From assembly GCA_037447605.1 (NCBI GenBank), contig CM074817.1, forward strand, positions 534,219-598,218: a DNA stretch of 64,000 nucleotides, given 5' to 3'. Under the pieces are notes generated by a model that saw only the letters and a list, made by a program, of their open reading frames with translations, ran no database searches and was not told where the DNA came from. Below, one piece after another: positions 50,113 to 60,768 of the stretch (positions are counted from its first letter, which is position 1; each line of letters opens with the position of its first letter). Both the position numbers and the translations under genes were made by a program. Source of the DNA: Zygnema circumcarinatum. Lineage: Eukaryota > Streptophyta > Zygnematophyceae > Zygnematales > Zygnemataceae.

Positions 50113-51161
50113 TAATGGGCCGCATCAAGAGCACACTTCTTTCCTTCACTGATTTTGAAGACGGCAACAATCGAGGCTCTGCAGATGACAATCAACTAAT
50201 AAAAAAGTGTAATTGTAGGAGTCGAGAAAGTGGAGAACCTCAAGGTGAGGGTCCAGTTCTATTTGGTACATAGCAGGCCGTTAGCAGGCTGGCGGTGGAC
50301 GCTTTTCAATAAGGTGGTAATTTGCGAGGGTCCAAGCAAGCAGAGCGTTGGACTTTCTTCGCAGGCCTCATAGACTATACAACGACCGCCTGAGATCGCT
50401 GCCCTGTCCTCATTGTACAGTTCATTAGCCATCCGCAGGAGCAGGTTAGCGACACTATCATTTTACAAATAGTTGTTAGCAGCACGGAGTTTAGAGCATG
50501 GAAATGGGGTTCATGTAAGGTGCTATGGTCTGAATGGCGTTATGCTTCTTCCAGTGGTTTCGGTAATAATTGTTACAAATTTGGTGAGCTGGTGTGGACT
50601 GCGGAGTCGTCTGCCCAACTCAGCAGCCGAAGCCGAAGCTGTAGTGGGTGCTCAAACAGACCGGCTGCTGGACACGGAAGTCTCTACTGGCCCTCCATGG
50701 TCTTCTATGAAATCGACTTGAAAAAAACTCCAACACAGCGCTGCGTTTGGCAGCAGGACGTTGGCGCGGATGCGCTACAGGGGAGTGTTGTGCTTGTAAA
50801 GGTGACGTCACCTTGCGCTTGCGCTTCCGCCCTCGTTGCAACGGACGGCACAACCACCACAAACGACCAGCGTGCTGCTCCCGGTGGTATTCAATAGAAA
50901 CTTCAAATTCACAATAACATCGGCTCCAGCAAGAAGCTCCGGTTATAGACGCTACAAAAATGGGGCCTGGCCATCCTCACATAAATACACCACCAAAGAG
51001 AAAGAGAGAAGCAAAGAGAATCTCTATCTCCCGCCCTCCCTCCCACCTCTCTTCCCCACTCTCTCACCCCCTCCCTCCCCTCCACCTCTCTCTCTATCTC
51101 TCTCTCTCTCTCCCTGTTTCTCTCTCGCTCGGGAACATTGGATGAGAGATTCACGTCCTCA
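50113..51161. other. Intergenic region between convergent MORC and acyltransferase genes
   Basis: Contains a CT microsatellite (about 51085-51130). No exon was recognised. Confidence 0.55.
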
Positions 51162-53382
51162 TCATTGAAGTGTGAGCGATTTGAGGAGCTCCATCATCGT
51201 GGTAATCACCTCCTTCATCTGCGATCGCGAGTAGAGCGGCGCGGGGTACACGTTGGCCAAGTGCAGTCCGTCCTCGCGGATGGAGTCGAAAATGGCAAGG
51301 CACGGCCCCACCCCGTGGACGGAGGAGCAGCCCACGTAATCCTCAATGTGAAGCCTTTTGGCGTATTTCTGCACGCGGCATCATGAGCGTGTCCAGATCA
51401 ACAAGCGGCAACTTGCAGAGGGGAGCTTACGAGGACGGCACTTGGCATGTTACTGGGACCACCTGAAACAGCACCCAGCTTGAATAAGGCAGGCTACAAG
51501 CATCAGCAATTAAGGCGTACGAGTACATACCTGCATGATTTCATATAGTGTGTTCCAGAAAATGCAAAGCATTGACGTCCGAAGTGAGGAAGCCGGTGTC
51601 AGATTTGGATGCTCCATAGCCTGGAGCGGCTGCAGCAACAAATTAGTGCTTCTGGCCAGCAATAGCATACGTAAAATAAGAGGAGAATGCGGCAAGGCGG
51701 CATAGGCAAGCAGCTTCTGGGCAAGCATGCTGCTCTTCCGTTCAGAGAACAGAAGGAAAAATAAAGGTGCCAGTGCAGCATTCAGCTACTCAGATCACTC
51801 ATATTGGACAGCATATCGAAGTGAGGCATGTGGAAAGTGTGGATAGAGGAGGAGGGCAGAGGTGGGAGAAAGGGGGTCCAAAATGTTAAGTTGAGGGAGA
51901 GGGGATTGCCTTAGCCATGAGGAGGTTGAGGTCGCCCATATCCGTAAAGTGCTTACGATGCTTCATGGCGCCATCCACTGACCTTTGGCAACGCCTTGCC
52001 AGATCCCACAACTCCGTTTCCTCCCCCACCTGGTGCGTGTGGAGCAGCGCAGAGTGGTAGAAACCTGTCCCACCCTCCCCAGCATAGACCTCACCAAGAT
52101 AAGTCGATACACACTCCTACGATCCCGAACTCCCTTGACGACTGCAGAACCGACAACAATAATCTCTTCCTTGTAATGTGCCAGGAACCGGCATCCTAGT
52201 CCAGTTCCTGGGGTCGTCAAAAGCTCCGCATGCTCCCCAATTTCCGCTCCATTCAACAAAACACCTCAGAAATCCAAACATGATGACCTGCACCTGCAGC
52301 AGCATGCTAAGCATGGGCAGTGCCGGGCCACCCACCCACGGCTCGCTGCGGCAGCGGCGGGCTGAGGAGGCCGCGGCAGTCCACGAGCGTGGTCACCGCG
52401 TACTGCGCGCCGCCCCGCGCCCTCCGCCGCGAGGCCGCCGTCAGAGCGCACGCGCTGATCGCCGCCGTCAGAGTCACCTGCTCGCGCTCGCACCGCTGCT
52501 CCCCCCAACGACAACCATGCGCACGTACTTCAGAACGACAGGCAGACCTCTCATCAGCGGCGGGCAGCATGCTCGCTTGTCATGCAATTCGCGTTTCTCC
52601 GCATTATTTTACAACACCTGCAGCAGGGCGTCGGTGTCTGCCCGATTGAGGCCGCTTCTGATGAGCTGCGAGCGGCGAGGCTCGTGAGGCTTCTGAAAGG
52701 GAAGGAGGGCGTGTCGCCGTGAGCCCAACCCATAGCCTGCCTCACAAAACGAACAACTCCAATCGCTCACACTTCAAGTTGTCGAGCTGTCCTGTATGGC
52801 CAGAATGCAGGCCACCGTGTAGACTGTATGGAATGGCGTATGCGCTCTCAATCAACATTCAACCATTGCAATAGGTCAAATCTAAATGCAACACAGAAAG
52901 GACTGTAGAACGAATAGCACGCCAGAATCATCTACGGAGGCCCTTTGAATGACCGGAATATTGCTTCAGCTCACCTATAACATCAACACCGTGTGCCCAA
53001 AAAGGTTTGCGTCTCTCTCCCCTCGGCACAGCATCCTCCACACACGGCAAACAGAGGTCCCTCCCCTCCCCCTCCCCCTCCCCCTCGGCCTCCCCCTCCT
53101 CCGGCGGGCCCCCTGGCGGCCCCCCCTCCTGCACCTCGACAAGCGCTGCGAGGAGCGCCCCCGTGATCACGGCCGCCGCCACGCGGTCGCAGGCGCACGT
53201 GTGAAGCCGCAGGACGACCAGGGAGCGCCCGTGTTGCAGCCTGCAGGACCCGCAGACCTCATCTGCACTCAGAATGCTGCGGAAATCGCAGCTAATTTGA
53301 ACGTGACAAAAGTAGGCTCATCACATTGAACCCGCATACAGTAAGGCGGAAAGCGGAAAAGCTCACACTGTAAGACGAGCGC

Positions 53383-53422
<40 letters not shown>

Positions 53423-55023
53423 CTAGACAGAGATTTACCCAGGAGCACCCGTGATACACAGGGGCAATGCAGCTTGCAGGAGGGGACAAGTGTGTGTGTG
53501 TGCGTGAGGGACTCCACAAGTCCTCGGCAGATGCATAGGTGCATGGCGACATGCAGAATGCGTGCCTGTAGAGCCGCACTTGTAGAAGGTTGAGCGGCTC
53601 CCGCAGGTCCCCGCGCGGCCCCCCCTGCGGGCCCCAGGTTCGGTTCATCTCGGCCTCGACGATCTTGAGCCAGCGCGCCTGGCAGAGGCTGAGGCGGAAG
53701 CTCTCCCCGCGGCCCAACAGGCTGAAGGGCCCCTCCGCAGGAGACGTGCACTCGGCATCGCATCCCGCCGCTCCGCCTGCGTGCTCCGCCTCCTCCTCCT
53801 CCTCCTCCTCCTCCTCCTCCTCCTCCTCCTCCTCCTCCTCCTCCTCTTCTGAGGCGCCACTGCCGTCCTCTAACGCATCGTAGAAAGTGTCTCCCTCGGC
53901 ATCCACCTCCTCTGACGCGGTCGAGAACTGCTCTTTTCTTGCATGTGCACTGCTGACATCATGACTTGCAGCAGGTTGAGCGGGGAGGCACTGGCCTTCC
54001 ACGGAGCTTTGTGGGCCGGAGGGGAAGTCCTCATCTTCTGAATCCGAAGGAGGCTCCCATCCCTCCACTACCTCCACCTCAACATTGGACCTCTCTGCCA
54101 CCTGTGCCAACGACACCCGCAACGCAGTGAGTCAAGGCAGATTGTACCATACTGCAGGACACAAGAGTACTTATTGACTTATTAATACTTACTTACTTAC
54201 TTATTATTTTTTTTCTCATTGCCCGAAACTTCCATCAGGAAAGGTGAAAATTTTATATCAGACAAAGCTTCCAAGGTTGCGTCCGTCCCGTTGCAGATAT
54301 AACAGCCTTCCACAACTCAAAACGACTAGGCAATTCGAAAATTCATCGAGTGTGTAACCACTTCCTGAGTATCCTAGCCTCAGTTCCAATTGCCGTGAAG
54401 CTTTTGCAAGTACTCGCAAGGTAAGTGTTTCCTTTTCATGTTGCAGCGAAACAACAGTGCGCACGCATACAACCGCACATGCTCTGCAACAAGCAGCTCC
54501 ACGAGCAGCGCGATCGGAGGAGACCTGGAAGGCGTGGCGGCCGCCTTTGAGCGGCACAAGGCACGAGCGCGCGCGGGGGTGCGCCCTCTGCACGCGCTCC
54601 ACCGCCGCCTGCAGCGCGCCGGCCGCCAGCGGCGCGTTCAGCAGCAGGCCCACCACCGTGTTGCCGGTCCCGCCAGCTACGGCTCGGGTCCAGTTCTGCG
54701 CCCGCGGGCCCCCCCTTCCCCGCTCCGCACTTCACAGGCCGCCCTGAACACGGGAAGAGAATGCGGGAAGGAGCACCACCAGCTCCTGCTGCTCGAAGAA
54801 CCTCGGCTGCTCAGCCTCCTTCCAGTATCCCTCACGGCGCAGCGCCGAGGAAGAGGCCCCGAGGGACTTCAGCGGAAGTGCGCACCTGCTCCGTGCTGCC
54901 GAGCGGCCGGTCGAGCGCGCCGCTCCCGGCCTGCCCTCGCGCCCTGCCCGCCTCCATCTCCGCCTCCGCCTCCCCGCGCCTCTCCGCATCTCCCTCCGGC
55001 GGCCGCAGCGAGTCGGCCGCCAT
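51162..55023 (-). CDS. CoA-dependent acyltransferase of the PapA/condensation-domain type
   Basis: Supported exons: 55023-54886 (ending RPLGSTEQ), 54695-54525, about 54101-53600, about 53240-53000, 52692-52618, 52477-52340, about 52070-51905, about 51620-51535, a short one near 51450, and 51360-51162 (stop). Family features in order: RPLGSTEQNW start, VVGLLLNAPLAAGALQAAVE...RAHPRARS, RWLKIVEAEMNRTW ... PLNLLQVRLYRH, the active-site region VVLRLHTCACDRVAAAVITG, then VTLTAAISACAL ... TTLVDCRGLLSPPLP, TELWDLARR and a C-terminal GLHLANVYPAPLYS. This is the chloramphenicol-acetyltransferase-like fold of alcohol acyltransferases. Oddities: the HHxxxDG motif reads HTCACDR, replacing the catalytic second His by Thr, and a poly-Glu run of about 25 residues is encoded at 53782-53850. 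Substrate unknown; it may be inactive. Some internal junctions are unresolved. Confidence 0.75.
53382..53420. repeat. (GA)n microsatellite in an acyltransferase intron
   Basis: About 18 GA units lie between putative exons. Confidence 0.9.
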
Positions 55024-56673
55024 GGCGGGGGGCCGAGGGCGAGGGCGAGGGCGCGAGGCGGTACATCATGGCGGCCCAGCGGCCGGAGGGCGGGTGGGCG
55101 GGCGGGCGTTATTGGATAACGCCCGCCCGCCCGCCCCCGCGCCAGGCCGCGCCACGTGGCGCGTGGTCCCCACGGCGCGGAGATACGGCTCCCCGCCAGG
55201 CATCGTCAAATTGGGGCAACAAAAAACTCAGGAACTCCCCCTGCGGTTTAGAGACGGAAAGGAAACCCGACGCGCGTCCGCGCACGCCGTTCGTCACGTC
55301 ACGGTTTTGGATGCGAACGAGTTTCTGCAAGCGAGCGGTGGTGCGGTCAGTCAGTACGTCTGGGGGCGCGTCGTCCGGCAAGTTGACTTGCACTTTTCGC
55401 ACAGTTGACTTGCCACCGGTGCGGGGCAGGTTCGGCAAGACCATCATTATCAGTCACCAGTCACTTTTCTTTTCACAGATGTTACTGATCGATCGCCCTC
55501 AGTTCAATGAAATTTTCATTCCTCAGTTCGTCCACTTTCGTGAAGTCCGATACCCACCCTCTACTGGAAGGGGCCGCTTGCCCTGCCTGCCTGCCGTACC
55601 GTATGGCTCTGGCTCCGGCTCTTGCTGGCTGGCCCGGGCCCGAGTGCCGCCCCCAACGGCCCTCGGCGCTGGCGGCCGTCCGTGCGATCGCGGCCGTCCA
55701 TCCGTCCGATCGAGCGGCGGGCGGAGGGCCCGAGGGCGGGCCGGCGGGCGGCCTTCTCGGCGACTTCCTTCGTTCGCGCCCGCCCGTCCCCATCGTTCGA
55801 GGAGAGGAGGCCCGCCCTAGTCCGTAGGCCCTAGGCCCTAGGCCCTCCCCGCGCGCCACGTGGGGAGGGCGCAGCGCGCACCTCCAAGAAACACACACAC
55901 CCCCACGCGTGATCTATCGGACGGCAGCGCGGCGTCGTGGCTCGTCCGTGTGGATCGGACGGTGCGCGACAGCGGGGAGCCTCAGTTTGGGAAACACGAG
56001 CCGATGGTGGCCAGGCAGCCAGTCCGCGGCGGCCACGTGGCAGGGGCGGCGGGCCCGGCCCCAACCAACGGACGGCCGCGAGGCGGCGGCGCCTTGGCGC
56101 GCCACGTCGCAGCGCGCGGGCGCACGCGGCCCGGCGGCCGTACCGTACGGGGGCAGCGCGGGGGGCCCACGTGGCGGCCCGATGCGCCCGCCCGGGCGCC
56201 ATCGGACGGCCGAGCGCGCCCGCACGCGGCGGGCGATCTTTCCCAGTGCCGCACGCGCGAGATGCCCCCCCCGGGGCCTCCACAGGTGGCGGGGGACAGG
56301 TGGCAGCGCAAGGGAGACAGGCGCTGGGGGCTGCTTCGCTTGCGACCTTGCGCCACGTGGCACCTCCCTGCAGAGGGGGCGGGGGCAGACGGCGGAGGGA
56401 GTGGGGCGGGGGAGAGAGAGAGAGGGGAGGGGAAGGGCGGCCTGGAAGAAGGAAGGAGTGATTGGGGCGAGGCGAGGCGAGGGACGACTGCAAGCAGAAA
56501 AAGAAAAAAGAAACAGGGCGGCCGGGAAACGGAAGGGGATTGCAAGAAAGAGACAAAATCCAGGTTTGCAAGAAGGCAAGGGGGCGGCGAGCGGGAAGAG
56601 GTCGCGGCGAGGGGTGCAGGACATGGTGTAATGTGAGGGGGCGAGCGGGGTATAAGTAGATAGGGGGGCCGCT
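55024..56673. promoter_or_regulatory. Divergent GC-rich promoter with five G-box/ABRE elements
   Basis: A 1.65-kb region lies between the acyltransferase (-) and bZIP (+) starts. Perfect CACGTG cores are at 55153-55158, 55857-55862, 56034-56039, 56168-56173 and 56354-56359, each inside the longer CCACGTGG, mostly GCCACGTGGC. ACGTGGC is the classic ABA-response element bound by group A bZIP factors, the class encoded just downstream. The long open frames on both strands here are GC artefacts. Autoregulation is inferred. Confidence 0.65.
56651..56659 (+). promoter_or_regulatory. TATA-like element TATAAGTAG upstream of bZIP
   Basis: It lies only 14 bp before the first ATG of the bZIP frame (56674). 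If used, transcription would start at about 56680-56690, beyond that ATG. The next in-frame Met is at 56749. Confidence 0.4.
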
Positions 56674-58612
56674 ATGGCGTCGCAGGCGGCAGTGCAGGGG
56701 GGGGCAGGGGGCGCGCAGGGGCAGCAGCTGGGTGCCAACGGAAACGGCATGTACGGCTCGAGCTATGGCGGGCGCGCTGGCGCATCCGCTTACCCTAATC
56801 TCCCGCGCCAGGCGTCCATATATACACTCACCCTCGATGAGTTTCAGAACGCCATCAGTGAGCATGGGCAGAAACCTAATTTTGGAAGCATGAACATGGA
56901 CGAGTTCTTGAAGAGCGTGTGGACTGCCGAGGAGAGTCAGGCCATGGCTGCTGCGCTGGCCGCCGGCGCAGACCAGCAGCAGATGGGGCTGATGCGGCAG
57001 GCGTCCATGGAGCGGCAGAACAGCCTGACGCTGCCGCGCACGCTGAGCCGCAAGACCGTGGACGAGGTCTGGCGCGACATCGCCGCCGGTCCGGAGGCCG
57101 CGGGGGGGCTCGCGCAGCGGCAGGCCACCTTCGGGGAGATGACGCTCGAGGACTTCCTGGTCAAGGCGGGCGTCGTGCGAGAAGACATGGCGCCTGCCCC
57201 CGGCAAGGGCATGGAGGCCAACGGGTCGCAGGCCACGACGAGCGCCACTCTCGCAGCCATACAGAACGCCGCGAACCAGCGGCAGGCGGAATGGATCAAC
57301 TTTCAGCTCAGCCACGCAGCGATCGCGCAGCAGCAGCAGCAGCAGATGCTGCAGCAGCAGGCGGAGGCTGCCGCGGCCTTTGCCAGCGCGCACAAGAGGG
57401 CGCCGGCCGGCGCTCTTACCATCGCCATCCCGGCATTGGCGGAGCGCAACGCCGTGTCCGTGGCGGACGCGCAGCCGCTGAGCCCGACCAGCACCGATAA
57501 CGGCGTCACGACGGCGCTGGCGGGGGAGGACACGCCGCGGGGGAAGAAGCGGGCGCCGGGCGAGGTCGTGGAGAAGGTGGTCGAGCGCCGCCAGAGGCGC
57601 ATGATCAAGAATCGCGAATCAGCCGCGAGGTCTAGGGCGCGGAAGCAGGTGATCTGCGGAAACAGAACTTTGAAATACAACTCTTTTGGGGAAATTGCAT
57701 GAAACAGGCTCTAGCCATTTGGAGGGATTCGAATCACGCTTTCTTTTTGGGTACGGGTATTGACTTGACTGGTTTTGAAAGAGTGCTCAAAATCTTGATT
57801 TCCAAGGTGCCGTTTTGAAGGTGCCGCTACTCTGCTCAGAGCCGAGAAATTGCTCCAAAGCCTCCTTTGTGTAGGAGATTTTTTTTAGAGGGCTGCTCAT
57901 GACTCCAATGAAAAGTGGAAGGTGCTAGTCTATCTCTGCAATGAGTTTTCACAAACATCATTCATGAAGCATGAACCAATTCTGTCGAGGGCAGGCTTAC
58001 ACTGTGGAGTTGGAGGCGGAGATCACAATGCTGAAGGATGACAACGTTCGGCTGAAGAATCTCCTGGTGAGATGCTCAATCCTGCCGAGCAAAAGTGCAG
58101 CAGCGGAGTTGTGAGGGCAGGCAGGAGAACGCGTTTTCCAAGTGCTGTATCGAGGGTTCAAGGACCGAGTGACAGAAAGGCTCAGCAGCATGCTTGAAGG
58201 AGCTGTTGAAGAGAACGAATGGGAGAAGTCTAAAACCGCAAGAAAGTTTGGGTGGGAAGGGTGTGCAGGCCATGGAAGAAGAGCGGAGGAGAAAGCTGGT
58301 ACGTGTGCGTTTGCTCTGAGGCCTGCCTCGTAGGGCTGTTATACATCTTGTAGGGTGATGAGCTTTGGGTTACAGCTGAGTTTTCTGAAATGGCACGTTG
58401 TTGAGGGGTGGAGGTCATTGATCCACAGGCTCGGAGGAGGCCTGAACTGATCTGCTTGTGAAAGTCATGGCACAAGCGAGGCATGTGGATAATCATGGCA
58501 TTTGTTGCTGCCTCGTGCGCAGGCTATGGAGACAATCGCCCCCCGGGTGAAGCAGAATAAAGACGTAAATGTGAAGCCTGTTTTGCGGCGCTGCCGAACT
58601 GGGCCCTGGTAG
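56674..58612 (+). CDS. ABF: Group A bZIP transcription factor (ABF/AREB/ABI5-like)
   Basis: Four exons: 56674-57648, 57995-58066, 58269-58298 and 58523-58612, giving 388 aa. All four group A motifs are present: C1 (RQASIYTLTLDEFQN, NFGSMNMDEFLKSVWTAEE), C2 (LPRTLSRKTVDEVWRDI), C3 (RQATFGEMTLEDFLVKAGVV) and a C-terminal C4 (LRRCRTGPW). The basic region is RRQRRMIKNRESAARSRARK. The leucine zipper lies in exon 2 (AYTVELEAEITMLKDDNVRL). C1-C3 hold RQxS/T sites phosphorylated by SnRK2 kinases in land plants, and C4 binds 14-3-3 proteins when phosphorylated. A poly-Gln run follows C3. This factor activates ABRE genes in ABA/desiccation signalling in land plants; its role in an alga would be stress-related by inference. 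The true start may be Met 56749. Confidence 0.95.
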
Positions 58613-60768
58613 AGCTGGAGATGGAGTGCAGCTGAAACCCTAAATGCCGCAAAAGCCATTCGAGGCTTTTGTGGGGTTGGAGACCGGCACCCTCTCTATG
58701 CTCGAGCGGGCAGGGCGGCTGCTTCTGCGGCGCTGCCTGGCGAGCATGGCCACGGGGTGAGCGGCCACGGCCCGCAGGAGGCGGGCCAGGCCCCGCGCCC
58801 GCACCTCCTCTCCTCTCCTCGAAGCGGCCCACTCGCGTGCTGAGCCGACGAGGATGCCTGTATACAACTATGCCCCCTCCTCCCCTTTTTCCTCGCCTTT
58901 TCCCATTTCCTTTCCCCCCTCCCCCTCTCTCTCTCTCTCTCTTTCACTCTCCCACACTGTTGTCTCGTCTGCGTCGAAAGCTTCTCGTCAATTTGCGTAG
59001 GCAGTGGGCACATGGTCTTTATTCCTGGTCGTTTACAAGAACCTCTGTACAGTGAATGGGAGTGCGTGGCAGAAGAAGGTGCCACTTTTGTAGCTTTGAC
59101 AGTTTCAGCAACAGCAGTACGGCAAAAGACCAAGAAGGAAGGCCCTTCATGGCTAGCGTGGCGCACAGCTAGAGTAGTTGTGCTTTTGTTCATTGCAATA
59201 TAATCTGCTCCGTTTCCCAGTCCATATCCCGCTCCCTGTGAAGTGTGTCATGGCCTTCAGTTTGTCAGCCTTCCCTTTGGAACTGTGAGTGTGCGCGGTC
59301 TGAAGTCCGCGCTGTAGTTGTCGCACCGCTGAAAGAAAGATTGATCATTACTGGGGCTGCGGCCGTCGGTCCATGCTGCGGCTGTGGTCGGGCGGAAGCA
59401 GCAGGCGGCCGACGAAGCTGTGTGCCGCCTGGAAGCGCAACGCGGTGATTGGCCCGTTTGTGCGGCGGTCAAAGCTGCAGGGAGTCGTGCCATGGCTAGC
59501 ATTGCGAGGGTCTCACGTGCTTCCCTTTGTGACTCCCCTACAGGAGGGTTGAGTCCCCCTCGCTGCCTCTGGATGCGAGATTGGGACTGGACAAATCGAA
59601 ATATTCACCAGTGGATCCGCCATTGGCATGCTAGCTAATTCCATTGTTTGAACCGCTGCTATATAATAGGCTTGTTGTGCTGTGCAGTTCAGTACTGTTT
59701 TTTTTCAGTTGTTACAGTGCCCATTTCCATTTTTCTGAAATGCAGCCCACCTCTGTTTCTCGGTTTTCAAAAAAATAGTGTTGGACTTTCTTCAAAGTAA
59801 TCATGTTTAACGGAAACTCGAAGCTATCGGATTGTCTTCAGTTGAACATTTGAAGCTGTTCTGTTCATTTTCCCCACCTACGCACGCACGTTCCAGCCAT
59901 TCGCCAGTCACGATTTGATCGACTGTCCGGTTAATCGCTTGTCGACGCTTCAATATCAGACTAATCCGGCTCGATTGGACATTGAGGAACTGGTTCTGAA
60001 TAATTTTCGAAATGGGATAGTTAGATATTTGGTTCAGCTGTACTGAAGGAAGGAAAATGTCGTTGAACTCAAGACTGTACTGAAGGGCTTTGTATAGGAT
60101 TACAGTACTGTGTACTACTAGATACCATATTTCCGGCTCTGAGAATCACAATGTTTCTTACTATTTTTCAAATTACAATTCATTTCGGGTTCCATTTGCT
60201 TGATGTTCCTGTACCAGTATTGGATTGTGTAATAGCTTTGCTTTTTGGAGCGCAAGAACCAGTTGGCACAGAGTTGACGCACCCGACACGGACGGCCAGT
60301 GGCTCAATCCAGTTAGGGCATGCATGAGACTGCAAGAGTTAATTTACATCGTCCTGCACTGGAGCTAACTGCTATGATGTCAGGGAGCCACACGGTCCCG
60401 TTACAATGGAGAATCCTAAACTAGCTACTGTAAAGGAAATAACGGTTAGAAGCTTGTACGGGCGGCTGCGTGTGCCGCCTTTGCGAGGGGCAGACCGGCT
60501 CCAAGGGAGCTCTGCAGCCCGCGCTGTCCTGGGCGGGCGCGCCACGCGACATGGCGCCGCGGCGCGTCCTTGTTTACACGTGGAAAGCAGAAGCAGCTCT
60601 AGCTGCCGCCACACCTTTATTTTGCGTTGCGAAAGCCACGTGGTGGGGATTGATTATACATCGGCGGCGAGCTCGTCTTTGTTGAGCTGCCTGTGTGTGG
60701 GTTACGAGTGAGAGGAGAGCCTGCCCTGCCTGCCCTGCCCTGCCCTGCCCTGCGAGGGTGGCCAGCGG
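58613..60768. other. Intergenic region between convergent bZIP and WEE1-like genes
   Basis: Contains a CT microsatellite (about 58923-58943) and a CACGTG at about 60639. No exon was recognised. 59.0-60.4 kb is unremarkable. Confidence 0.5.

Noticed and set aside
54438-55820. 460-codon + strand frame
   Set aside because: It is antisense to the acyltransferase exons and the GC-rich promoter. No recognisable domain.
55831-57393. 520-codon minus-strand frame
   Set aside because: It is antisense to bZIP exon 1 and the promoter; the composition is a shadow of GC-rich coding DNA.
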